From Panagrolaimus kolymaensis (lineage: Eukaryota; Nematoda; Chromadorea; Rhabditida; Panagrolaimidae), in contig JAJQJQ010000049.1 in the NCBI GenBank assembly GCA_028622995.1, positions 806,001 to 870,000 on the forward strand: a stretch of 64,000 nt of DNA. The letters run 5' to 3'. The notes beneath the pieces are model-generated. The model saw only the letters and a list, made by a program, of their open reading frames with translations, did no database searches and was not told where the DNA came from. Position 1 is the stretch's first letter. Each line of letters begins with the position of its first letter. This document shows, one piece after another, positions 1-13,400 of this stretch. Position numbers and translations under genes: made by a program.

Positions 1-1478
1 GAAATTCAAAAAATAGCTTTAAAAATCATTCCATGCCGAGTTGGGGTTTAAGACTGCTGAAATGATTTCTTTCTCATCTCATTTCATTTAATAAATTTTG
101 TTTTACTCGATTTCGATCGCTGTCAAAAAATCAAAGAAATTCAAAAAATAGCTTTAAAAATCATTCCATGCCGAGTTGGGGTTTAAGACTGCTGAAATGA
201 TTTCTTTCTCATCTCATTTCATTTAATAAATTTTGTTTTACTCGATTTCGATCGCTGTCAAAAAATCAAAGAAATTCAAAAAATAGCTTTAAAAATCATT
301 CCATGCCGAGTTGGGGTTTAAGACTGCTGAAATGATTTCTTTCTCATCTCATTTCATTTAATAAATTTTGTTTTACTCGATTTCGATCGCTGTCAAAAAA
401 TCAAAGAAATTCAAAAAATAGCTTTAAAAATCATTCCATGCCGAGTTGGGGTTTAAGACTGCTGAAATGATTTCTTTCTCATCTCATTTCATTAAATAAA
501 TTTTGTTTTACTCGATTTCGATCGCTGTCAAAAAATCAAAGAAATTCAAAAAATAGCTTTAAAAATCATTCCATGCCGAGTTGGGGTTTAAGACTGCTGA
601 AATGATTTCTTTCTCATCTCATTTCATTTAATAAATTTTGTTTTACTCGATTTCGATCGCTGTCAAAAAATCAAAGAAATTCAAAAAATAGCTTTAAAAA
701 TCATTCCATGCCGAGTTGGGGTTTAAGACTGCTGAAATGATTTCTTTCTCATCTCATTTCATTTAATAAATTTTGTTTTACTCGATTTCGATCGCTGTCA
801 AAAAATCAAAGAAATTCAAAAAATAGCTTTAAAAATCATTCCATGCCGAGTTGGGGTTTAAGACTGCTGAAATGATTTCTTTCTCATCTCATTTCATTTA
901 ATAAATTTTGTTTTACTCGATTTCGATCGCTGTCAAAAAATCAAAGAAATTCAAAAAATAGCTTTAAAAATCATTCCATGCCGAGTTGGGGTTTAAGACT
1001 GCTGAAATGATTTCTTTCTCATCTCATTTCATTTAATAAATTTTGTTTTACTCGATTTCGATCGCTGTCAAAAAATCAAAGAAATTCAAAAAATAGCTTT
1101 AAAAATCATTCCATGCCGAGTTGGGGTTTAAGACTGCTGAAATGATTTCTTTCTCATCTCATTTCATTTAATAAATTTTGTTTTACTCGATTTAGATCGC
1201 TGTCAAAAAATCAAAGAAATTCAAAAAATAGCTTTAAAAATCATTCCATGCTGAGTTGGGGTTTAAAACTGCTGAAATGATTTCTTTCTCATCTCATTTC
1301 ATTAAATAAATTTTGTTTTACTCGATTTCGATCGCTGTCAAAAAATCAAAGAAATTCAAAAAATAGCTTTAAAAATCATTCCATGCCGAGTTGGGGTTTA
1401 AGACTGCTGAAATGATTTCTTTCTCATCTCATTTCATTTAATAAATTTTGTTTTACTCGATTTCGATCGCTGTCAAAA

Positions 1479-4400
1479 AAATTGGAATAAATGAAAATTA
1501 GCTGTAAAAATAATTCCATGCTGAGTTGGGGTTTAAAACTGCTGAAATGATTTCTTTCTCATCTCATTTCATTAAATAAATTTTGTTTTACTCGATTTCG
1601 ATCGCTGTCAAAAAATCAAAGAAATTCAAAAAATTGCTTTAAAAATCATTCCATGCCGAGTTGGGGTTTAAGACTGCTGAAATGATTTCTTTCACATCTC
1701 ATTTCATTTAATAAATTTTGTTTTACTCGATTTCGATCGCTGTCAAAAAAATTGGAATAAATGAAAATTAGCTGTAAAAATAATTCCATGCTGAGTTGGG
1801 GTTTAAGACTGCTGAAATGATTTCTTTCTCATCTCATTTCATTAAATAAATTTTGTTTTACTCGATTTCGATCGCTGTCAAAAAATCAAAGAAATTCAAA
1901 AAATAGCTTTAAAAATCATTCCATGCCGAGTTGGGGTTTAAGACTGCTGAAATGATTTCTTTCTCATCTCATTTCATTTAATAAATTTTGTTTTACTCGA
2001 TTTCGATCGCTGTCAAAAAATCAAAGAAATTCAAAAAATAGCTTTAAAAATAATTCCATGCTGAGTTGGGGTTTAAGACTGCTGAAATGATTTCTTTCTC
2101 ATCTCATTTCATTAAATAAATTTTGTTTTACTCGATTTCGATCGCTGTCAAAAAATCAAAGAAATTCAAAAAATAGCTTTAAAAATCATTCCATGCCGTG
2201 TTGGGGTTTAAGACTGCTGAAATGATTTCTTTCTCATCTCATTTCATTTAATAAATTTTGTTTTACTCGATTTCGATCGCTGTCAAAAAAATTGGAATAA
2301 ATGAAAATTAGCTGTAAAAATAATTCCATGCTGAGTTGGGGTTTAAAACTGCTGAAATGATTTCTTTCTCATCTCATTTCATTAAATAAATTTTGTTTTA
2401 CTCGATTTCGATCGCTGTCAAAAAATCAAAGAAATTCAAAAAATAGCTTTAAAAATCATTCCATGCCGAGTTGGGGTTTAAGACTGCTGAAATGATTTCT
2501 TTCTCATCTCATTTCATTTAATAAATTTTGTTTTACTCGATTTCGATCGCTGTCAAAAAAATTGGAATAAATGAAAATTAGCTGTAAAAATAATTCCATG
2601 CTGAGTTGGGGTTTAAAACTGCTGAAATGATTTCTTTCTCATCTCATTTCATTAAATAAATTTTGTTTTACTCGATTTCGATCGCTGTCAAAAAATCAAA
2701 GAAATTCAAAAAATAGCTTTAAAAATCATTCCATGCCGAGTTGGGGTTTAAGACTGCTGAAATGATTTCTTTCTCATCTCATTTCATTAAATAAATTTTG
2801 TTTTACTCGATTTCGATCGCTGTCAAAAAATCAAAGAAATTCAAAAAATAGCTTTAAAAATCATTCCATGCCGAGTTGGGGTTTAAGACTGCTGAAATGA
2901 TTTCTTTCTCATCTCATTTCATTTAATAAATTTTGTTTTACTCGATTTCGATCGCTGTCAAAAAAATTGGAATAAATGAAAATTAGCTGTAAAAATAATT
3001 CCATGCTGAGTTGGGGTTTAAAACTGCTGAAATGATTTCTTTCTCATCTCATTTCATTAAATAAATTTTGTTTTACTCGATTTCGATCGCTGTCAAAAAA
3101 ATTGGAATAAATGAAAATTAGCTGTAAAAATAATTCCATGCTGAGTTGGGGTTTAAAACTGCTGAAATGATTTCTTTCTCATCTCATTTCATTAAATAAA
3201 ATTTGTTTTACTCGATTTCGATCGCTGTCAAAAAATCAAAGAAATTCAAAAAATAGCTTTAAAAATAATTCCATGCCGAGTTGGGGTTTAAGACTGCTGA
3301 AATGATTTCTTTCTCATCTCATTTCATTAAATAAATTTTGTTTTACTCGATTTCGATCGCTGTCAAAAAATCAAAGAAATTCAAAAAATAGCTTTAAAAA
3401 TCATTCCATGCCGAGTTGGGGTTTAAGACTGCTGAAATGATTTCTTTCTCATCTCATTTCATTTAATAAATTTTGTTTTACTCGATTTCGATCGCTGTCA
3501 AAAAATCAAAGAAATTCAAAAAATAGCTTTAAAAATAATTCCATGCTGAGTTGGGGTTTAAGACTGCTGAAATGATTTCTTTCTCATCTCATTTCATTAA
3601 ATAAATTTTGTTTTACTCGATTTCGATCGCTGTCAAAAAATCAAAGAAATTCAAAAAATAGCTTTAAAAATCATTCCATGCCGAGTTGGGGTTTAAGACT
3701 GCTGAAATGATTTCTTTCTCATCTCATTTCATTTAATAAATTTTGTTTTACTCGATTTCGATCGCTGTCAAAAAAATTGGAATAAATGAAAATTAGCTGT
3801 AAAAATAATTCCATGCTGAGTTGGGGTTTAAGACTGCTGAAATGATTTCTTTCTCATCTCATTTCATTAAATAAATTTTGTTTTACTCGATTTCGATCGC
3901 TGTCAAAAAATCAAAGAAATTCAAAAAATAGCTTTAAAAATCATTCCATGCCGAGTTGGGGTTTAAGACTGCTGAAATGATTTCTTTCTCATCTCATTTC
4001 ATTTAATAAATTTTGTTTTACTCGATTTCGATCGCTGTCAAAAAAATTGGAATAAATGAAAATTAGCTGTAAAAATAATTCCATGCTGAGTTGGGGTTTA
4101 AAACTGCTGAAATGATTTCTTTCTCATCTCATTTCATTAAATAAATTTTGTTTTACTCGATTTCGATCGCTGTCAAAAAATCAAAGAAATTCAAAAAATA
4201 GCTTTAAAAATCATTCCATGCCGAGTTGGGGTTTAAGACTGCTGAAATGATTTCTTTCTCATCTCATTTCATTTAATAAATTTTGTTTTACTCGATTTCG
4301 ATCGCTGTCAAAAAATCAAAGAAATTCAAAAAATAGCTTTAAAAATAATTCCATGCTGAGTTGGGGTTTAAGACTGCTGAAATGATTTCTTTCTCATCTC

Positions 4401-7400
4401 ATTTCATTTAATAAATTTTGTTTTACTCGATTTCGATCGCTGTCAAAAAATCAAAGAAATTCAAAAAATAGCTTTAAAAATAATTCCATGCTGAGTTGGG
4501 GTTTAAGACTGCTGAAATGATTTCTTTCTCATCTCATTTCATTTAATAAATTTTGTTTTACTCGATTTCGATCGCTGTCAAAAAAATTGGAATAAATGAA
4601 AATTAGCTGTAAAAATAATTCCATGCTGAGTTGGGGTTTAAGACTGCTGAAATGATTTCTTTCTCATCTCATTTCATTAAATAAATTTTGTTTTACTCGA
4701 TTTCGATCGCTGTCAAAAAATCAAAGAAATTCAAAAAATAGCTTTAAAAATCATTCCATGCCGAGTTGGGGTTTAAGACTGCTGAAATGATTTCTTTCTC
4801 ATCTCATTTCATTTAATAAATTTTGTTTTACTCGATTTCGATCGCTGTCAAAAAAATTGGAATAAATGAAAATTAGCTGTAAAAATAATTCCATGCTGAG
4901 TTGGGGTTTAAAACTGCTGAAATGATTTCTTTCTCATCTCATTTCATTAAATAAATTTTGTTTTACTCGATTTCGATCGCTGTCAAAAAATCAAAGAAAT
5001 TCAAAAAATTGCTTTAAAAATCATTCCATGCCGAGTTGGGGTTTAAGACTGCTGAAATGATTTCTTTCTCATCTCATTTCATTAAATAAATTTTGTTTTA
5101 CTCGATTTCGATCGCTGTCAAAAAATCAAAGAAATTCAAAAAATAGCTTTAAAAATCATTCCATGCCGAGTTGGGGTTTAAGACTGCTGAAATGATTTCT
5201 TTCTCATCTCATTTCATTAAATAAATTTTGTTTTACTCGATTTCGATCGCTGTCAAAAAATCAAAGAAATTCAAAAAATTGCTTTAAAAATCATTCCATG
5301 CCGAGTTGGGGTTTAAGACTGCTGAAATGATTTCTTTCTCATCTCATTTCATTAAATAAATTTTGTTTTACTCGATTTCGATCGCTGTCAAAAAAATTGG
5401 AATAAATGAAAATTAGCTGTAAAAATAATTCCATGCTGAGTTGGGGTTTAAAACTGCTGAAATGATTTCTTTCTCATCTCATTTCATTAAATAAATTTTG
5501 TTTTACTCGATTTCGATCGCTGTCAAAAAATCAAAGAAATTCAAAAAATAGCTTTAAAAATCATTCCATGCCGAGTTGGGGTTTAAGACTGCTGAAATGA
5601 TTTCTTTCTCATCTCATTTCATTTAATAAATTTTGTTTTACTCGATTTCGATCGCTGTCAAAAAATCAAAGAAATTCAAAAAATAGCTTTAAAAATAATT
5701 CCATGCTGAGTTGGGGTTTAAGACTGCTGAAATGATTTCTTTCTCATCTCATTTCATTAAATAAATTTTGTTTTACTCGATTTCGATCGCTGTCAAAAAA
5801 TCAAAGAAATTCAAAAAATAGCTTTAAAAATCATTCCATGCCGAGTTGGGGTTTAAGACTGCTGAAATGATTTCTTTCTCATCTCATTTCATTTAATAAA
5901 TTTTGTTTTACTCGATTTCGATCGCTGTCAAAAAAATTGGAATAAATGAAAATTAGCTGTAAAAATAATTCCATGCTGAGTTGGGGTTTAAGACTGCTGA
6001 AATGATTTCTTTCTCATCTCATTTCATTAAATAAATTTTGTTTTACTCGATTTCGATCGCTGTCAAAAAATCAAAGAAATTCAAAAAATAGCTTTAAAAA
6101 TCATTCCATGCCGAGTTGGGGTTTAAGACTGCTGAAATGATTTCTTTCTCATCTCATTTCATTTAATAAATTTTGTTTTACTCGATTTCGATCGCTGTCA
6201 AAAAAATTGGAATAAATGAAAATTAGCTGTAAAAATAATTCCATGCTGAGTTGGGGTTTAAGACTGCTGAAATGATTTCTTTCTCATCTCATTTCATTTA
6301 ATAAATTTTGTTTTACTCGATTTCGATCGCTGTCAAAAAAATTGGAATAAATGAAAAATAGCTTTAAAAATAATTCCATGCTGAGTTGGGGTTTAAGACT
6401 GCTGAAATGATTTCTTTCTCATCTCATTTCATTAAATAAATTTTGTTTTACTCGATTTCGATCGCTGTCAAAAAATCAAAGAAATTCAAAAAATAGCTTT
6501 AAAAATCATTCCATGCCGAGTTGGGGTTTAAGACTGCTGAAATGATTTCTTTCTCATCTCATTTCATTTAATAAATTTTGTTTTACTCGATTTCGATCGC
6601 TGTCAAAAAAATTGGAATAAATGAAAATTAGCTGTAAAAATAATTCCATGCTGAGTTGGGGTTTAAAACTGCTGAAATGATTTCTTTCTCATCTCATTTC
6701 ATTAAATAAATTTTGTTTTACTCGATTTCGATCGCTGTCAAAAAATCAAAGAAATTCAAAAAATTGCTTTAAAAATCATTCCATGCCGAGTTGGGGTTTA
6801 AGACTGCTGAAATGATTTCTTTCTCATCTCATTTCATTAAATAAATTTTGTTTTACTCGATTTCGATCGCTGTCAAAAAATCAAAGAAATTCAAAAAATA
6901 GCTTTAAAAATCATTCCATGCCGAGTTGGGGTTTAAGACTGCTGAAATGATTTCTTTCTCATCTCATTTCATTAAATAAATTTTGTTTTACTCGATTTCG
7001 ATCGCTGTCAAAAAATCAAAGAAATTCAAAAAATAGCTTTAAAAATCATTCCATGCCGAGTTGGGGTTTAAGACTGCTGAAATGATTTCTTTCTCATTTC
7101 ATTTCATTTAATAAATTTTGTTTTACTCGATTTCGATCGCTGTCAAAAAAATTGGAATAAATGAAAATTAGCTGTAAAAATAATTCCATGCTGAGTTGGG
7201 GTTTAAAACTGCTGAAATGATTTCTTTCTCATCTCATTTCATTAAATAAATTTTGTTTTACTCGATTTCGATCGCTGTCAAAAAATCAAAGAAATTCAAA
7301 AAATAGCTTTAAAAATCATTCCATGCCGAGTTGGGGTTTAAGACTGCTGAAATGATTTCTTTCTCATCTCATTTCATTTAATAAATTTTGTTTTACTCGA

Positions 7401-10400
7401 TTTCGATCGCTGTCAAAAAAATTGGAATAAATGAAAATTAGCTGTAAAAATAATTCCATGCTGAGTTGGGGTTTAAGACTGCTGAAATGATTTCTTTCTC
7501 ATCTCATTTCATTAAATAAATTTTGTTTTACTCGATTTCGATCGCTGTCAAAAAATCAAAGAAATTCAAAAAATAGCTTTAAAAATCATTCCATGCCGAG
7601 TTGGGGTTTAAGACTGCTGAAATGATTTCTTTCTCATCTCATTTCATTTAATAAATTTTGTTTTACTCGATTTCGATCGCTGTCAAAAAAATTGGAATAA
7701 ATGAAAATTAGCTGTAAAAATAATTCCATGCTGAGTTGGGGTTTAAAACTGCTGAAATGATTTCTTTCTCATCTCATTTCATTAAATAAATTTTGTTTTA
7801 CTCGATTTCGATCGCTGTCAAAAAATCAAAGAAATTCAAAAAATAGCTTTAAAAATCATTCCATGCCGAGTTGGGGTTTAAGACTGCTGAAATGATTTCT
7901 TTCTCATCTCATTTCATTTAATAAATTTTGTTTTACTCGATTTCGATCGCTGTCAAAAAAATTGGAATAAATGAAAATTAGCTGTAAAAATAATTCCATG
8001 CTGAGTTGGGGTTTAAAACTGCTGAAATGATTTCTTTCTCATCTCATTTCATTAAATAAATTTTGTTTTACTCGATTTCGATCGCTGTCAAAAAATCAAA
8101 GAAATTCAAAAAATTGCTTTAAAAATCATTCCATGCCGAGTTGGGGTTTAAGACTGCTGAAATGATTTCTTTCTCATCTCATTTCATTAAATAAATTTTG
8201 TTTTACTCGATTTCGATCGCTGTCAAAAAATCAAAGAAATTCAAAAAATAGCTTTAAAAATCATTCCATGCCGAGTTGGGGTTTAAGACTGCTGAAATGA
8301 TTTCTTTCTCATCTCATTTCATTTAATAAATTTTGTTTTACTCGATTTCGATCGCTGTCAAAAAAATTGGAATAAATGAAAATTAGCTGTAAAAATAATT
8401 CCATGCTGAGTTGGGGTTTAAGACTGCTGAAATGATTTCTTTCTCATCTCATTTCATTTAATAAATTTTGTTTTACTCGATTTCGATCGCTGTCAAAAAA
8501 TCAAAGAAATTCAAAAAATAGCTTTAAAAATAATTCCATGCTGAGTTGGGGTTTAAGACTGCTGAAATGATTTCTTTCTCATCTCATTTCATTAAATAAA
8601 TTTTGTTTTACTCGATTTCGATCGCTGTCAAAAAATCAAAGAAATTCAAAAAATAGCTTTAAAAATCATTCCATGCCGAGTTGGGGTTTAAGACTGCTGA
8701 AATGATTTCTTTCTCATCTCATTTCATTTAATAAATTTTGTTTTACTCGATTTCGATCGCTGTCAAAAAAATTGGAATAAATGAAAATTAGCTGTAAAAA
8801 TAATTCCATGCTGAGTTGGGGTTTAAGACTGCTGAAATGATTTCTTTCTCATCTCATTTCATTAAATAAATTTTGTTTTACTCGATTTCGATCGCTGTCA
8901 AAAAATCAAAGAAATTCAAAAAATAGCTTTAAAAATCATTCCATGCCGAGTTGGGGTTTAAGACTGCTGAAATGATTTCTTTCTCATCTCATTTCATTTA
9001 ATAAATTTTGTTTTACTCGATTTCGATCGCTGTCAAAAAAATTGGAATAAATGAAAATTAGCTGTAAAAATAATTCCATGCTGAGTTGGGGTTTAAAACT
9101 GCTGAAATGATTTCTTTCTCATCTCATTTCATTAAATAAATTTTGTTTTACTCGATTTCGATCGCTGTCAAAAAATCAAAGAAATTCAAAAAATTGCTTT
9201 AAAAATCATTCCATGCCGAGTTGGGGTTTAAGACTGCTGAAATGATTTCTTTCTCATCTCATTTCATTAAATAAATTTTGTTTTACTCGATTTCGATCGC
9301 TGTCAAAAAATCAAAGAAATTCAAAAAATAGCTTTAAAAATCATTCCATGCCGAGTTGGGGTTTAAGACTGCTGAAATGATTTCTTTCTCATCTCATTTC
9401 ATTAAATAAATTTTGTTTTACTCGATTTCGATCGCTGTCAAAAAATCAAAGAAATTCAAAAAATAGCTTTAAAAATCATTCCATGCCGAGTTGGGGTTTA
9501 AGACTGCTGAAATGATTTCTTTCTCATCTCATTTCATTTAATAAATTTTGTTTTACTCGATTTCGATCGCTGTCAAAAAAATTGGAATAAATGAAAATTA
9601 GCTGTAAAAATAATTCCATGCTGAGTTGGGGTTTAAAACTGCTGAAATGATTTCTTTCTCATCTCATTTCATTAAATAAATTTTGTTTTACTCGATTTCG
9701 ATCGCTGTCAAAAAATCAAAGAAATTCAAAAAATTGCTTTAAAAATCATTCCATGCCGAGTTGGGGTTTAAGACTGCTGAAATGATTTCTTTCTCATCTC
9801 ATTTCATTAAATAAATTTTGTTTTACTCGATTTCGATCGCTGTCAAAAAATCAAAGAAATTCAAAAAATAGCTTTAAAAATCATTCCATGCCGAGTTGGG
9901 GTTTAAGACTGCTGAAATGATTTCTTTCTGATCTCATTTCATTTAATAAATTTTGTTTTACTCGATTTCGATCGCTGTCAAAAAATCAAAGAAATTCAAA
10001 AAATAGCTTTAAAAATAATTCCATGCTGAGTTGGGGTTTAAGACTGCTGAAATGATTTCTTTCTCATCTCATTTCATTAAATAAATTTTGTTTTACTCGA
10101 TTTCGATCGCTGTCAAAAAATCAAAGAAATTCAAAAAATAGCTTTAAAAATCATTCCATGCCGAGTTGGGGTTTAAGACTGCTGAAATGATTTCTTTCTC
10201 ATCTCATTTCATTAAATAAATTTTGTTTTACTCGATTTCGATCGCTGTCAAAAAATCAAAGAAATTCAAAAAATAGCTTTAAAAATAATTCCATGCTGAG
10301 TTGGGGTTTAAGACTGCTGAAATGATTTCTTTCTCATCTCATTTCATTAAATAAATTTTGTTTTACTCGATTTCGATCGCTGTCAAAAAATCAAAGAAAT

Positions 10401-13400
10401 TCAAAAAATAGCTTTAAAAATCATTCCATGCCGAGTTGGGGTTTAAGACTGCTGAAATGATTTCTTTCTCATCTCATTTCATTTAATAAATTTTGTTTTA
10501 CTCGATTTCGATCGCTGTCAAAAAATCAAAGAAATTCAAAAAATAGCTTTAAAAATAATTCCATGCTGAGTTGGGGTTTAAGACTGCTGAAATGATTTCT
10601 TTCTCATCTCATTTCATTAAATAAATTTTGTTTTACTCGATTTCGATCGCTGTCAAAAAATCAAAGAAATTCAAAAAATAGCTTTAAAAATCATTCCATG
10701 CCGAGTTGGGGTTTAAGACTGCTGAAATGATTTCTTTCTCATCTCATTTCATTTAATAAATTTTGTTTTACTCGATTTCGATCGCTGTCAAAAAAATTGG
10801 AATAAATGAAAATTAGCTGTAAAAATAATTCCATGCTGAGTTGGGGTTTAAAACTGCTGAAATGATTTCTTTCTCATCTCATTTCATTAAATAAATTTTG
10901 TTTTACTCGATTTCGATCGCTGTCAAAAAATCAAAGAAATTCAAAAAATTGCTTTAAAAATCATTCCATGCCGAGTTGGGGTTTAAGACTGCTGAAATGA
11001 TTTCTTTCTCATCTCATTTCATTAAATAAATTTTGTTTTACTCGATTTCGATCGCTGTCAAAAAATCAAAGAAATTCAAAAAATAGCTTTAAAAATCATT
11101 CCATGCCGAGTTGGGGTTTAAGACTGCTGAAATGATTTCTTTCTCATCTCATTTCATTTAATAAATTTTGTTTTACTCGATTTCGATCGCTGTCAAAAAA
11201 ATTGGAATAAATGAAAATTAGCTGTAAAAATAATTCCATGCTGAGTTGGGGTTTAAAACTGCTGAAATGATTTCTTTCTCATCTCATTTCATTAAATAAA
11301 TTTTGTTTTACTCGATTTCGATCGCTGTCAAAAAATCAAAGAAATTCAAAAAATTGCTTTAAAAATCATTCCATGCCGAGTTGGGGTTTAAGACTGCTGA
11401 AATGATTTCTTTCTCATCTCATTTCATTTAATAAATTTTGTTTTACTCGATTTCGATCGCTGTCAAAAAAATTGGAATAAATGAAAATTAGCTGTAAAAA
11501 TAATTCCATGCTGAGTTGGGGTTTAAAACTGCTGAAATGATTTCTTTCTCATCTCATTTCATTAAATAAATTTTGTTTTACTCGATTTCGATCGCTGTCA
11601 AAAAATCAAAGAAATTCAAAAAATAGCTTTAAAAATCATTCCATGCCGAGTTGGGGTTTAAGACTGCTGAAATGATTTCTTTCTCATCTCATTTCATTTA
11701 ATAAATTTTGTTTTACTCGATTTCGATCGCTGTCAAAAAATCAAAGAAATTCAAAAAATAGCTTTAAAAATAATTCCATGCTGAGTTGGGGTTTAAGACT
11801 GCTGAAATGATTTCTTTCTCATCTCATTTCATTAAATAAATTTTGTTTTACTCGATTTCGATCGCTGTCAAAAAATCAAAGAAATTCAAAAAATAGCTTT
11901 AAAAATCATTCCATGCCGAGTTGGGGTTTAAGACTGCTGAAATGATTTCTTTCTCATCTCATTTCATTTAATAAATTTTGTTTTACTCGATTTCGATCGC
12001 TGTCAAAAAAATTGGAATAAATGAAAATTAGCTGTAAAAATAATTCCATGCTGAGTTGGGGTTTAAGACTGCTGAAATGATTTCTTTCTCATCTCATTTC
12101 ATTAAATAAATTTTGTTTTACTCGATTTCGATCGCTGTCAAAAAATCAAAGAAATTCAAAAAATAGCTTTAAAAATCATTCCATGCCGAGTTGGGGTTTA
12201 AGACTGCTGAAATGATTTCTTTCTCATCTCATTTCATTTAATAAATTTTGTTTTACTCGATTTCGATCGCTGTCAAAAAAATTGGAATAAATGAAAATTA
12301 GCTGTAAAAATAATTCCATGCTGAGTTGGGGTTTAAAACTGCTGAAATGATTTCTTTCTCATCTCATTTCATTAAATAAATTTTGTTTTACTCGATTTCG
12401 ATCGCTGTCAAAAAATCAAAGAAATTCAAAAAATAGCTTTAAAAATCATTCCATGCCGAGTTGGGGTTTAAGACTGCTGAAATGATTTCTTTCTCATCTC
12501 ATTTCATTTAATAAATTTTGTTTTACTCGATTTCGATCGCTGTCAAAAAAATTGGAATAAATGAAAATTAGCTGTAAAAATAATTCCATGCTGAGTTGGG
12601 GTTTAAAACTGCTGAAATGATTTCTTTCTCATCTCATTTCATTAAATAAATTTTGTTTTACTCGATTTCGATCGCTGTCAAAAAATCAAAGAAATTCAAA
12701 AAATAGCTTTAAAAATCATTCCATGCCGAGTTGGGGTTTAAGACTGCTGAAATGATTTCTTTCTCATCTCATTTCATTTAATAAATTTTGTTTTACTCGA
12801 TTTCGATCGCTGTCAAAAAATCAAAGAAATTCAAAAAATAGCTTTAAAAATAATTCCATGCTGAGTTGGGGTTTAAGACTGCTGAAATGATTTCTTTCTC
12901 ATCTCATTTCATTAAATAAATTTTGTTTTACTCGATTTCGATCGCTGTCAAAAAATCAAAGAAATTCAAAAAATAGCTTTAAAAATCATTCCATGCCGAG
13001 TTGGGGTTTAAGACTGCTGAAATGATTTCTTTCTCATCTCATTTCATTTAATAAATTTTGTTTTACTCGATTTCGATCGCTGTCAAAAAAATTGGAATAA
13101 ATGAAAATTAGCTGTAAAAATAATTCCATGCTGAGTTGGGGTTTAAAACTGCTGAAATGATTTCTTTCTCATCTCATTTCATTAAATAAATTTTGTTTTA
13201 CTCGATTTCGATCGCTGTCAAAAAATCAAAGAAATTCAAAAAATTGCTTTAAAAATCATTCCATGCCGAGTTGGGGTTTAAGACTGCTGAAATGATTTCT
13301 TTCTCATCTCATTTCATTTAATAAATTTTGTTTTACTCGATTTCGATCGCTGTCAAAAAATCAAAGAAATTCAAAAAATAGCTTTAAAAATAATTCCATG

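Noticed and set aside
1..135. CENP-B-box-like motif in the satellite
   Set aside because: TTCGATCG does not fit the TTCG....A..CGGG consensus.
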